DNA of 64,000 nucleotides, from the NCBI RefSeq assembly GCF_900608595.1, contig NZ_UWYY01000027.1, positions 26,167 through 90,166 of the forward strand, read 5' to 3'. Below, one piece after another: positions 37,183 through 45,243 of this stretch. Source of the stretch: Promicromonospora panici (GTDB taxonomy: Bacteria; Actinomycetota; Actinomycetes; Actinomycetales; Cellulomonadaceae). Position 1 is the stretch's first letter, and each line of letters opens with the position of its first letter. The notes under the pieces are model-generated. The model saw nothing but the letters and a program-made list of their open reading frames with translations, did not search any database and was not told the DNA's origin. The translations under genes and the position numbers were made by a program.

Positions 37183-37788
37183 TCAGCTCTCCGAGGACGC
37201 CTCGGCGGGCGACTCGGCGGACGCTGCCGACTCCTCCTCCGGGCTGGCCTCGCCGCGCGGCTCGGTGACGAGCACGACGACGGCCTTGGGGTCGGTGAGC
37301 AGGGTCGAACCCTCCGGGAGCGTGACCTCGTCGGCGTGGATCTGCGAGCCGGACTCGAGGCCCTCGATGGAGACCTCGACGGACTCCGGCAGGTGCGTGG
37401 CCTCGGCCTCGACCGACAGCGTCTGCTCCTCGACGAGGTGGATGGTGCCGGGGGCCGACTCGCCCACGATGTTCACGGAGATGTCGACGGTGATCTTCTC
37501 GCCGGCGCGCACGACCTGCAGGTCGATGTGCTCGATGACGTTGCGGACCGGGTCGCGCTGGACGTCCTTGGCGACGGCCAGCTGACCCTTGCCGTCCACC
37601 TCGATGTTGAGCAGCACGTTGGTCTGACGCAGCGCCAGCATGGACTCGTGGCCCGGCAGCGTCACGTGCACGGGGTCGCCGCCGTGCCCGTACAGGACGG
37701 CGGGAATCTTGTTGTCACGGCGGATGCGGCGGGCCGCGCCCTTGCCGAACTCGGTACGGGCCTCGGCGGCGAGCTTGATCTCGGCCAT
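37183..37788 (-). CDS. rplY: 50S ribosomal protein L25/general stress protein Ctc
   Basis: 201-residue 5S-rRNA-binding ribosomal protein of the long CTC type: N-terminal L25 domain (KLAAEARTEFGKGAARRIRRD, YGHGGDPVHVTLPG) and C-terminal TL5-like beta domain (VRAGEKITVDISVNIVGES, HLPESVEVSIEGLESG), then an acidic Ser/Ala/Glu tail. RBS AGGAG precedes the ATG at 37788. Its 221-nt upstream gap to the glycosyltransferase gene contains no obvious gene; a TACAGT hexamer at 38017-38012 (minus) is a weak -10 candidate. Confidence 0.97.
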   Translation of the reverse strand: MAEIKLAAEARTEFGKGAARRIRRDNKIPAVLYGHGGDPVHVTLPGHESMLALRQTNVLLNIEVDGKGQLAVAKDVQRDPVRNVIEHIDLQVVRAGEKITVDISVNIVGESAPGTIHLVEEQTLSVEAEATHLPESVEVSIEGLESGSQIHADEVTLPEGSTLLTDPKAVVVLVTEPRGEASPEEESAASAESPAEASSES

Positions 37789-38009
37789 GGGAATTCACTC
37801 CTGAAATGTCTGTGGGTGCAACTCGATGGGGCGGCTGCGTCGGCGCGGGACACGTGACGGGCGCGGAGCGGGCACGTGGGACGGAGTGCTGGAGGGAACT
37901 CCACCCAGGGGCCGCCGACGGCCGCCCAGTCGATCACGGACGCCGGCCGAGTGCTTGCGGGATCGAGTCCCGCCGCGGCCGTCAAGCGTCCCTCGCCGAG
38001 GCAACCTGA

Positions 38010-39215
38010 CTACTGTACCCGCTCGTCGGCCCGGTCCGCACCGACGGGCGGTGTGACGCCGATCGTCGGCTGCGTACGGCGCGGCTTGTAGACCACCTGG
38101 ACATGAAAGACGAACCGCAGCAGGAACGCCACGACGAGCGTGATGGCCTGCACGAGCACCGGCCACATGCCCGTGAACTCGACCAGCCACCACAGCACGG
38201 GCAGGCGGATCGTCGCCTCGGTGCCGTTGAACGCGAACGAGTGCGCGAACCTGGACCAGACGCCGCGGCCCTCGTTCCGCAGGTCGCGGAACACGAACCG
38301 CTCCTGCAGCCCGAAGTTGATGAGGATCGTCACGACGGCGGAGATCACCGCGCCCACCACGTAGTGCACGTGCAGCCCGGTCAGCGCCCACAGGATGAGG
38401 ATGTTGAGCACGGCGCCGAAGCCGCCGATGATCGCGAATCGCGACATCCGCCCGAACCGCAGGGCCGCGAGCTGTTCCAGGTAGCGGAGCCCGGTCTTGA
38501 AGGTGGCCTTGGAGTGCCCGGCGTACCGCTCGCCGAACACGAACGGCTCCTCCCCCACGGCCAGCGTGTTGCGGGCGAGCAGCTCGAGCAGGATCTTGAA
38601 GCCGCGCGGGTGCAGCGCGTCCAGGTCCAGCCGGTCGACCCGGGTGGCGAAGAACCCGGTGAGCGGGTCCGTCACGTTGCGCAGGCGCACCGGGAACATC
38701 GATCGGGCCAGGAGCGCCGAGGCGATCGAGACGCCGTGCCGCCACCAGCCGTCGAGGCCGCCGGCGTCGCCGTCGCCGGTGTACCGGGAGGCGACCACGA
38801 TGTCGAGGCCGGACTCCCGGCCACGCGTGACCAGCGCGGGCACGAGCTCCGGCGGGTGCTGCAGGTCGCCGTCCATGACGACCGCCCACTCGGTGGTCAC
38901 GGTGCGCAGCCCGGCCACGACGGCGCCGCTGAGACCACCCTCGGGCTTCTCCCGGTGCAGCAGCCGCACTGGGACGGGCGCGGTGGCGGCCACCTCGCGA
39001 ATCAGCTCCGGGGTGTCGTCGGTCGAGTCGTCGACGAAGAGGATCTCGGCCAGGCCGGGCGCCCCCACCGGCGCGGGGCCGCCCTCGGGTCCGGTCGGGA
39101 CGCCGGGGGCGCGACCATCGTCGGGCAGCACCCCGAACGCGGCACACAGCCGCTCGGTGAGCGCCCGGACGTTGGGCCCCTCGTTGAACGTCGGGACCAC
39201 GACGGTGACGGTCAC
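38010..39215 (-). CDS. GT2 glycosyltransferase fused to a GtrA-like membrane domain
   Basis: 401-residue protein. Residues 1-250 form a GT-A fold of the dolichol/polyprenyl-phosphate mannosyltransferase type (VVPTFNEG, EILFVDDSTDDT, VVMDGDLQHPPEL, SRYTGDGDAGG, RGFKILLELLARNTLAVGEEP). About residues 265-380 form a four-helix GtrA module (MSRFAIIGGFGAVLNILILW). It would make polyprenyl-phosphate sugar and help present it for wall glycan or protein glycosylation. The GTG at 39215 follows GGGAGG, favoured over the TTG 12 nt upstream. It lies downstream of prs on the same strand. Confidence 0.9.
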   Translation of the reverse strand: MTVTVVVPTFNEGPNVRALTERLCAAFGVLPDDGRAPGVPTGPEGGPAPVGAPGLAEILFVDDSTDDTPELIREVAATAPVPVRLLHREKPEGGLSGAVVAGLRTVTTEWAVVMDGDLQHPPELVPALVTRGRESGLDIVVASRYTGDGDAGGLDGWWRHGVSIASALLARSMFPVRLRNVTDPLTGFFATRVDRLDLDALHPRGFKILLELLARNTLAVGEEPFVFGERYAGHSKATFKTGLRYLEQLAALRFGRMSRFAIIGGFGAVLNILILWALTGLHVHYVVGAVISAVVTILINFGLQERFVFRDLRNEGRGVWSRFAHSFAFNGTEATIRLPVLWWLVEFTGMWPVLVQAITLVVAFLLRFVFHVQVVYKPRRTQPTIGVTPPVGADRADERVQ

Positions 39216-39304
39216 TGACCCTCCCAAATCGATGTCAAGACACGGTCCTCCGTTGACCGGGTCTGAGTCAAGTGCCGTGTGCTACGCCGCAGACCAGCCG
39301 GGGA

Positions 39305-40294
39305 TCAGGAGTTGCCGTCGAAGAGCGAGGTTACCGAACCGTCGGAGTGGACCTCGTTGATCGCCGAGGCGAGCAACGGCGCGATGGAGAGCACCTTGAG
39401 ATTGGGGAACCGGCGGCCGTCCTCGATCGGGAGGGTATCGGTCACGACCACCTCGCGGGCCCCGCACTCGGTGAGCCGCTTCTGCGCCGGCCCGGACAGC
39501 ACGCCGTGCGTCGCGGCGACCGTCACGGACTTGGCGCCGGCCGCCATGATGACCTTGACGGCCTCGGCGATGGTGCCGCCGGTGTCGATGAGGTCGTCCA
39601 CGAGCACGCAGTCCCGCCCCTCGACGTCGCCCACCACACGGTTGGCGACGGACTGGTTGGGCCGCGTGACGTCGCGGGTCTTGTGCACGAAAGCCAGCGG
39701 GCCACCGCCCAGCTTGGACGCCCAGATCTCGGCGACGCGGATCCGGCCGGCGTCGGGCGAGACGACCGTGACGTTGTCGACGTCCACGCGGGTGCGCACG
39801 TAGTCGACGAGGATCGGCATCGCCCACAGGTGGTCCACCGGGCCGTCGAAGAAGCCCTGGATCTGCGCGGTGTGCAGGTCCACGCTCATCAGGCGGTCCG
39901 CGCCCGCCGTCTTGAACAGGTCGGCGATGAGGCGGGCCGAGATCGGCTCCCGGCCACGGCTCTTCTTGTCCTGGCGCGCGTAGCCGAAGAACGGCGCGAC
40001 GACGGTCACGGAGTGCGCCGAGGCCCGCTTGGCGGCGTCGACCATGAGCAGCTGCTCCATGATCCACTGGTTGACCGGCATCGTGTGCGACTGCAGCAGG
40101 AACAGGTCCATGCCACGCACGGACTCACTGAAGCGCACGTAGGTCTCGCTGTTCGCGAAGTCGTACGCGGACACGCCGAGAAGGTCGATGCCCAGCTCCT
40201 TCGCGACGTTCTTCGCCAGCTCGGGGTGTGCCCGCCCGGCCGCGAGGACGAGCGGATGGCGGTTCGGGCCGGGAGCGGGGGCGGTGCTGGACAT
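39305..40294 (-). CDS. prs: Ribose-phosphate pyrophosphokinase
   Basis: 329-residue enzyme making PRPP from ribose 5-phosphate and ATP. Motifs are LVLAAGRAHPELAKNVA, SESVRGMDLFLLQSH, the ATP-site FGYARQDKKSRGREPISARL and the PRPP-binding signature DCVLVDDLIDTGGTIAEA. The C-terminus is standard with KVLSIAPLLASAI. Its ATG shares one base with the glmU stop (TGATG), so the two are coupled. Confidence 0.97.
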   Translation of the reverse strand: MSSTAPAPGPNRHPLVLAAGRAHPELAKNVAKELGIDLLGVSAYDFANSETYVRFSESVRGMDLFLLQSHTMPVNQWIMEQLLMVDAAKRASAHSVTVVAPFFGYARQDKKSRGREPISARLIADLFKTAGADRLMSVDLHTAQIQGFFDGPVDHLWAMPILVDYVRTRVDVDNVTVVSPDAGRIRVAEIWASKLGGGPLAFVHKTRDVTRPNQSVANRVVGDVEGRDCVLVDDLIDTGGTIAEAVKVIMAAGAKSVTVAATHGVLSGPAQKRLTECGAREVVVTDTLPIEDGRRFPNLKVLSIAPLLASAINEVHSDGSVTSLFDGNS

Positions 40295-41931
40295 CAGTGG
40301 GACTTTCCTTCCTTGTCGGCCCCGGGGACAGGGGCCTGGTCGGCCGGCTCGGCCTGAGCGGCCGCGGCCTGCGGGGCCACGGGGGCCCCGGCGGCATTCT
40401 GCTCGGCGAGCTGCCGCTGCGCCTGGTCGCCGAGGCCGGAACCACCGTTGGCCTGCGCGGCGGCGTCGGCAGCGGCCGTTCCCGGCCGACGGCGGGCCAC
40501 CCAGCCCTCGATGTTCCGCTGCTGCCCGGCCGTGACGCCGAGCGCGCCGGCCGGCACGTCGCGGCGGATCACGGACCCGGCGGCGGTGTACGCGCCGTCG
40601 CCCACCGTGACGGGGGCGACGAACATGTTGTCGGCACCCGTGCGGGCGTGCGAGCCGATCACCGTGCGGTGCTTGTGCACACCGTCGTAGTTCACGGTCA
40701 CCGACGCGGCGCCGACGTTGGTGTGCTCACCGATCGTGGCGTCACCCACGTACGAGAGGTGCGGCACCTTGCTGCCCTCACCGATCTCGGCGTTCTTGGT
40801 CTCGACGAACGTGCCGATCTTGCCCTTGCGGCCCAGGCTGGTGCCGGGGCGCAGGTATGCGAACGGTCCGACCGTCGCACCCTCGCCGATGACGGCGAGC
40901 GAACCGTGCGTGCGGATCACCGTGGCGCCCACCCCCACCTCGACGTCGGCCAGCGTGGTGTCTGGGCCGATCGTGGCGCCGGTCGCGACCACGGTCGCGC
41001 CCTTGAGCTGCGTGTTCGGCAGGAGCGTGACGTCCGGAGCGAGCTCGACGTCGACGTCGATCCACGTGGTGGCCGGATCCTGCACGGTGACGCCCGCGCG
41101 CTGCCACTCCTCGACGATGCGGCGGTTCATCTCGCGCGCGAGGACGGAGAGGGCCACCCGGTCGTTGACACCCTCGACCAGCATCGGGTCGTCGGCGAGC
41201 AGCGCCCGCACGTGCAGGCCCTCGGCGCGCGCGAACGCGACGACGTCGGTCAGGTAGACCTCGCCCTGCGCGTTCTTGCTGTTCAGGCCGCCCAGGCCGC
41301 GGCGCAGCGTGGCGGCGTCGAACACGTAGACCGAGGAGTTGATCTCACGGATCTCGAGCTGGTCCGCGCTCGCGTCCTTGTGCTCGACGATCTCGAGCAC
41401 GTCGCCCGTGTCCTTCTCGCGGATGATCCGGCCGTAGCCGGTGGCGTCGGTGACCTCGGTGGTGAGGATCGTGACGGCGTTGCCGTCGGCGTGGTGCGCC
41501 GCCAGGAGCTGGCCGAGCGTGGCTCCGTCGAGCAGCGGGACGTCGCCGGCCACCACGACGACCGGCCCGTCGACGCCGTCGCCCACGACCTCACCGTCCG
41601 CGATCCCGGCGGCGGCGGCGGCAGCCTGCGCCTTGGAGTCGAGCGCTGCCAGGGCGCACTGGACCGCGCGGCCCGTGCCCGGGATGTCGTCCTGGTCCAC
41701 GAGGACCGCGCCGGAGTCGAGCTGTGCGACGGCCTCGGCGACCAGCTCGCGCTCGTGCCGCACGACCACGGCCACCTGCACCGGCTCCAGCTCACGAGCG
41801 GCCGCCAGCGCGTGCCCGACCATCGGCTTGCCGCCGAGCGGATGCAAGACCTTCGGCAACGCGGACTTCATGCGGGTGCCCTGGCCGGCGGCAAGAACGA
41901 TGACTGCTGCCGGCTGAGGTGTCTCGGTCAC
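40294..41931 (-). CDS. glmU: Bifunctional GlcNAc-1-P uridyltransferase / GlcN-1-P acetyltransferase
   Basis: 545-residue enzyme producing UDP-GlcNAc for peptidoglycan. The N-terminal pyrophosphorylase carries VLAAGQGTRMKSALPKVLH, the C-terminal part a left-handed beta helix (GPFAYLRPGTSLGRKGKIG, VNYDGVHKHRTVIG). After the acetyltransferase domain there is an extra Ala/Gln/Pro-rich tail of about 65 residues that is absent from the E. coli enzyme but seen in shorter form in other actinobacteria. It starts at GTG (41931) with GGAG upstream. It lies next to a tRNA-Gln gene. Confidence 0.97.
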   Translation of the reverse strand: MTETPQPAAVIVLAAGQGTRMKSALPKVLHPLGGKPMVGHALAAARELEPVQVAVVVRHERELVAEAVAQLDSGAVLVDQDDIPGTGRAVQCALAALDSKAQAAAAAAGIADGEVVGDGVDGPVVVVAGDVPLLDGATLGQLLAAHHADGNAVTILTTEVTDATGYGRIIREKDTGDVLEIVEHKDASADQLEIREINSSVYVFDAATLRRGLGGLNSKNAQGEVYLTDVVAFARAEGLHVRALLADDPMLVEGVNDRVALSVLAREMNRRIVEEWQRAGVTVQDPATTWIDVDVELAPDVTLLPNTQLKGATVVATGATIGPDTTLADVEVGVGATVIRTHGSLAVIGEGATVGPFAYLRPGTSLGRKGKIGTFVETKNAEIGEGSKVPHLSYVGDATIGEHTNVGAASVTVNYDGVHKHRTVIGSHARTGADNMFVAPVTVGDGAYTAAGSVIRRDVPAGALGVTAGQQRNIEGWVARRRPGTAAADAAAQANGGSGLGDQAQRQLAEQNAAGAPVAPQAAAAQAEPADQAPVPGADKEGKSH

Positions 41932-41965
41932 GAGTGCTCCGATCGGTGGGTTCGTCAGATCCGGA

Positions 41966-42040
41966 TGGCTCCGCCCCCAGGATTCGAACCTGGACTAAAG
42001 GCACCAAAAACCTCTGTGCTGCCGATTACACCAAGGCGGA
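41966..42040 (-). tRNA. tRNA-Gln (anticodon TTG)
   Basis: On the minus strand the acceptor stem is TCCGCCT/GGGCGGA with a T-G last pair. The D arm contains GGTGTAATCGGCAGCAC, the anticodon loop TTTTGGT (anticodon TTG), and the T arm CCAGG-TTCGAAT-CCTGG. Discriminator G is followed by an encoded CCA (41968-41966). The same tRNA sits beside glmU in many actinobacteria. Confidence 0.95.
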
Positions 42041-42225
42041 CCGGGCGCGCGGGGTCCCGTCATGACCCGAAGCGGGCGTGTGCCACCGTCGCACGTCCGT
42101 GAACAGTCTGCCAGGTCCTCGGGCATGCCCTTGCCCGTAGCGGCCGAGTCGTCAGCCACACCCGCTCATTCCGGCAGCCTGCTCCCGGACATGTCGGGAA
42201 CGGCCATTCAGGCACAATGAACCCC

Positions 42226-42864
42226 ATGGCCGCCGACAACCGACGTACCCACCGACCTCGCATGACGGCCAGTCAGCGTCGTGAGCAGCTGCTCGCCGTC
42301 AGCCGCGGACTGTTCGCAGGGAAAGGCTTCGAGGGCACGAGCGTGGAGGAGATCGCGGCACGCGCCGAGGTCTCCAAGCCCGTCGTGTACGAGCACTTCG
42401 GCGGCAAGGAGGGCATCTACGCAGTGGTGGTCGACCGCGAGGTGCAGGCGCTCACCACGGCCCTGACCGGCGCGCTCGGCTCCGGCGGACACCCCAAGGT
42501 CCTGCTGGAGCGCACCGCGCTCGCCCTGCTGGACTACATCGAATCGTCCGAGGACGGATTCCGGATCCTCGTCCGCGACTCCCCCGTCGCGCAGGCGACC
42601 GGGACGTTCTCGAGCCTGATCGGCGACGTCGCCACCCAGGTCGAGGCGATCCTCGAGCCCCAGTTCAGGTCGAACGGGCTCGAGAGCAAGGCCGCACCCC
42701 TCTACGCGCAGATGCTGGTCGGCATGATCGCGCTCACCGGCCAGTACTGGCTGGACGCACGCAGCCCCAAGAAGACCGAGGTGGCGGCCCACCTGGTCAA
42801 CCTGGCGTGGAACGGCCTGCACAACATGGAAAAGAAGCCGGTGCTGACCAAGCTGTCGCGCTGA
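42226..42864 (+). CDS. TetR-family regulator linked to glmU
   Basis: 212-residue repressor. The N-terminal helix-turn-helix is FEGTSVEEIAARAEVSKPVVYEHF in outline (key part SVEEIAARAEVSKPVVYEHF), followed by GGKEGIYAVVVDREV. The C-terminal ligand domain ends WNGLHNMEKKPVLTKLSR. The ATG at 42226 (MAADNRRTHRPRM) is taken because CACAAT ends 7 nt before it, giving a leaderless message; an ATG at 42217 would overlap that hexamer. An imperfect palindrome TCCCGGACATGTCGGGA (42183-42199) lies just upstream. An equivalent TetR gene adjoins glmU in M. tuberculosis (Rv1019). Ligand unknown. Confidence 0.88.
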   Translation: MAADNRRTHRPRMTASQRREQLLAVSRGLFAGKGFEGTSVEEIAARAEVSKPVVYEHFGGKEGIYAVVVDREVQALTTALTGALGSGGHPKVLLERTALALLDYIESSEDGFRILVRDSPVAQATGTFSSLIGDVATQVEAILEPQFRSNGLESKAAPLYAQMLVGMIALTGQYWLDARSPKKTEVAAHLVNLAWNGLHNMEKKPVLTKLSR

Positions 42865-43125
42865 GTCCGTCATGCTGGGCCCCTCGCACTGAACCCGTCA
42901 CGGCGGGTTATGGATCCACGCCACTGACGGCGCGTCAATATGGCCGGCGAAATGCCGGTCACTGGTGGAATGTCCGAAGCCGCGTGCCATTCCTGCGTAG
43001 AAGCAACAATGTGTGCGCGCAACGCAAAAGAACGAACACCCCCTGCGCGCTGCGCAGAGGGTGTTCGTTTAGCTGGGGATGTTTCAAACGCCGCCTCGCT
43101 GCTAAACGAGCGGCGTATTACCTGC
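42865..43125. other. Non-coding 3' region of the small-peptide transcription unit
   Basis: Between the TetR stop and the small-peptide gene. The half nearest TetR holds nothing recognisable and is less GC-rich than its surroundings. On the minus strand, downstream of the small ORF, there is a hairpin built on CGCCGCTCG/CGAGGCGGCG (about 43085-43116), then the strong terminator at 43031-43069. Confidence 0.5.
43031..43069 (-). terminator. Rho-independent terminator of the small-peptide unit
   Basis: 18-nt arms (AACGAACACCC...CTGCGC and complement) with a 3-nt loop, followed on the minus strand by TTCTTTT within the stem end and beyond. One of the clearest intrinsic terminators in the window. 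Confidence 0.8.
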
Positions 43126-43209
43126 TCAGAGACCCAGGAGGGCGCGGATCTGCGCCAGGGTGATGCCAAGAGAGTCGAGCAGGGTGGCGACGATGTCAAC
43201 GACGGTCAT
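43126..43209 (-). CDS. 27-residue hydrophobic amphipathic peptide, unannotated small gene
   Basis: Small ORF of 27 codons. It encodes MTVVDIVATLLDSLG followed by ITLAQIRALLGL: two short amphipathic helices, rich in Leu/Ile/Val, with only two Asp and one Arg. AAGGA lies 8 nt before the ATG (43209), a better ribosome-binding site than most genes here. A promoter-like TTGCAG-17-TAATGT lies 72-100 nt upstream, and two hairpins including an intrinsic terminator follow. No family is recognised. It could be a secreted signal or antimicrobial peptide, a type I toxin, or a small membrane protein. Coding is inferred from the RBS, the promoter and terminator, and the regular amphipathic pattern. Confidence 0.6.
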   Translation of the reverse strand: MTVVDIVATLLDSLGITLAQIRALLGL

Positions 43210-43441
43210 GGTGCTATTCCTTCCGGAAAACGGGAATCACAGGATGATCACCTGCGAGCGGAACAGTGTTCGCGTTCCACACATTAAGCACACGACACGG
43301 ACTCTGCAACGGGAATTGGATATTCCTCTTTAATGCGCGCCCAGTTTCACCCTGTGATAGTGGGGCAGAAATCGAGCAACGCAGCGCCATAAACCGGGCA
43401 TATTCTTGAGCGCCCGTCAGTTGCGGTCTACGCTCCCTCGT
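43210..43441. other. Leader of the small-peptide gene and methyltransferase upstream region
   Basis: 232-nt gap, noticeably AT-richer than the flanking genes. It carries the promoter-like element at 43281-43309 for the minus-strand peptide gene and a roughly 65-nt leader. No other gene was recognised. Confidence 0.5.
43281..43309 (-). promoter_or_regulatory. Promoter-like element of the small-peptide gene
   Basis: Minus strand TTGCAG (43309-43304), 17-nt spacer, TAATGT (43286-43281). It lies 72 nt upstream of the small ORF's ATG. Confidence 0.5.
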
Positions 43442-44095
43442 GTGACGACCTCCACCCACCTTGCGACCGTCCGCGCGGACTACGACGAAATGGCTGACGC
43501 CTACACGGCGTTCATCGGCGAGGCGTTCGCCGGCGAGCCGCTGAACCACGTCATGGTCCAGGCCTTCGCCGACCTGGTCGGACAGGCGGGCGGCGGGCCG
43601 GTGGCCGACGTCGGCTGCGGACCGGGGCACGTGACGGCGTATCTCCGGGAGAGGGGCGTCGACGCTTTCGGCGTCGACCTCTCTCCCCAGCTCGTGGCAG
43701 CGGCCCGGGCGGCCAACCCGGGCATCCGGTTCGACGTCGGCGACATGGGCGCGCTCAGCGTGTCGCCGGGCAGCCTCGCCGGAGTGGTGGCGAACTACTC
43801 ACTCATTCACACGCCGCCGGACGTGCTGCCCACGACGCTCGCCGAGCTGAGCCGCGTACTAGCCCCCGGCGGCTACATCCTGACTGCGTTCCAGGCACTG
43901 GACGGCAACGACGCGACGGCCGAGCCCTTCGACCACAAGGTGTCGCCCGCCTGGCGATACTCGCCCGACCACGTCATCGACCTGCTCGGGCAGACCGGCC
44001 TCCAGGAGGTCGCCCGCCTGGTGATCGCTCCGGCCGAAGACCCGGTGCGCGGCTTCCCGCAGGCACACCTTCTGGCTCGCAAGACTCGCGACTGA
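43442..44095 (+). CDS. SAM-dependent methyltransferase, class I
   Basis: 217-residue methyltransferase. The SAM-binding motif I is VADVGCGPGHVTAYL (about residues 53-67), motif II GVDLSPQLVAAARAANPG, then FDVGDMGALSVSPGSLAGVV and LAPGGYILTAFQAL. It starts at GTG (43442) as VTTSTHLATVRADYDEMADAY, the common N-terminus of this UbiE/type 11 group. The substrate is unknown. It stands alone, convergent with the maleylacetate reductase-like gene with a 1-nt gap. Confidence 0.88.
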   Translation: MTTSTHLATVRADYDEMADAYTAFIGEAFAGEPLNHVMVQAFADLVGQAGGGPVADVGCGPGHVTAYLRERGVDAFGVDLSPQLVAAARAANPGIRFDVGDMGALSVSPGSLAGVVANYSLIHTPPDVLPTTLAELSRVLAPGGYILTAFQALDGNDATAEPFDHKVSPAWRYSPDHVIDLLGQTGLQEVARLVIAPAEDPVRGFPQAHLLARKTRD

Positions 44096-44096
44096 C

Positions 44097-45140
44097 TCAC
44101 CAGGCCGCGAGCAGCAGCTCCTCTACGGCGTCGGCGGTCACGGGCCGCGGGTTCGGGTAGGGATCGGCCGCGACCCGCTCGGCTACCTCGCGCAGGGCGG
44201 TGCGGGGCACGCCGAGTGCGCCGAGCGTCGTCGGCCCTTCGTGCTGCGCCGCGAGGGAGGCGACGGCGAGCGTCGGGTCGCCGTTCGCGACGCGCGCCAG
44301 GCGCGCCGCGGCGTCGGGCGCCGCGACCAGGTTGAATCGCATGACGTGCGCGAGGAGCAGGGCGTGCAGCTCCGCGTGCGGCAGCCCGAAGGTTCCGCCG
44401 AGCACGTGCGCGAGCTGGTGGTGCAGGCCCATCTGCGCCTGTGCGAGGCACGCACCCGCCAGCCACGCGGCCTCCTGCAGCCGCGCGCGGGCGACGACGT
44501 CGGACGGGCGGTCCAGCACGACCGGCAGCGCCGTGAGGATGCCGTCGGCAGACTCGACGCCGTACGCCCGCGTCGCCGCGCTCGCGCCGGAGTCCCACAG
44601 CGCCTCGACGGCGTGCGCCAGTGCGTTGAGGGCCGAGGTCAGCGTCAGGCCGCGGGGCATGGACAGCGTGAGCTCCGGGTCGTAGACGACCGTGCCCGGC
44701 GCGAAGGCCGGGTCGCGCCGCGTCGTCTTGACGCCGTCCTCGGTCTCCCCGAGCACCGGCGTCGCCTCGGAGCCGGCATAGGTGGTGGGCACCGCCACCT
44801 GCGGCATGCCGGTCCGGATCGCGAGCGCCTTCGACAGCCCGATCGCCGAGCCGCCGCCGATCGCCACTATGGCGTCCGCCCGGACCTGGCCGGCCAGGGC
44901 GAGCGCCTCGGCCGTCACCTCGACCGGCGTGTGCTGGACCGGCCGGCCGAAGGTCGCGGCATACCGTTCCCCCAGGGCTGTGGCCAGGTCCTCGGCGACA
45001 CCGGCCGACGACGGCGCGGCCACCACCAGCACCCGCTGCGACCCTAGCCGCTCTACCTCGTCCGGCACGAGGACCCGTGCGCCCGCGCCCTGCAGCACTC
45101 GTCCGGCATACACCTGGTGCACCCTGATATCAGTTCCCAC
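44097..45140 (-). CDS. Maleylacetate reductase-like iron-containing alcohol dehydrogenase
   Basis: 347-residue enzyme of the Fe-ADH fold. Maleylacetate reductases convert maleylacetate to 3-oxoadipate in hydroxyquinol and chlorocatechol breakdown. It has the NAD(P)-binding IVAIGGGSAIGLSKALAI, PTTYAGSEATPVLGETEDG and the metal/His segment LHHQLAHVLGGTFGLPHAELH. The GTG at 45140 gives the usual family N-terminus; an upstream start at 45179 is possible. No ring-cleavage dioxygenase is nearby, so the pathway is incomplete in this window. A divergent MarR gene 103 nt away probably controls it. Confidence 0.85.
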   Translation of the reverse strand: MGTDIRVHQVYAGRVLQGAGARVLVPDEVERLGSQRVLVVAAPSSAGVAEDLATALGERYAATFGRPVQHTPVEVTAEALALAGQVRADAIVAIGGGSAIGLSKALAIRTGMPQVAVPTTYAGSEATPVLGETEDGVKTTRRDPAFAPGTVVYDPELTLSMPRGLTLTSALNALAHAVEALWDSGASAATRAYGVESADGILTALPVVLDRPSDVVARARLQEAAWLAGACLAQAQMGLHHQLAHVLGGTFGLPHAELHALLLAHVMRFNLVAAPDAAARLARVANGDPTLAVASLAAQHEGPTTLGALGVPRTALREVAERVAADPYPNPRPVTADAVEELLLAAW

Positions 45141-45210
45141 GAGGCCTGAGCCTACGGTCGCCACGGCCACTCCGACCACGGGTTACGTCGAGCCCACCCG
45201 CTATCGAGAT

Positions 45211-45224
45211 TCTTGACGTCGAGA
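45211..45224. promoter_or_regulatory. MarR-type operator
   Basis: TCTTGACGTCGAGA is a 14-bp near-palindrome (12 of 14 symmetric), close to the CTTGACNTCAAG sites bound by many actinobacterial MarR proteins. It lies 20 bp before the marR start in the divergent promoter region shared with the reductase gene. Confidence 0.55.
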
Positions 45225-45243
45225 CATCCGGTAGCCTCTCGCC

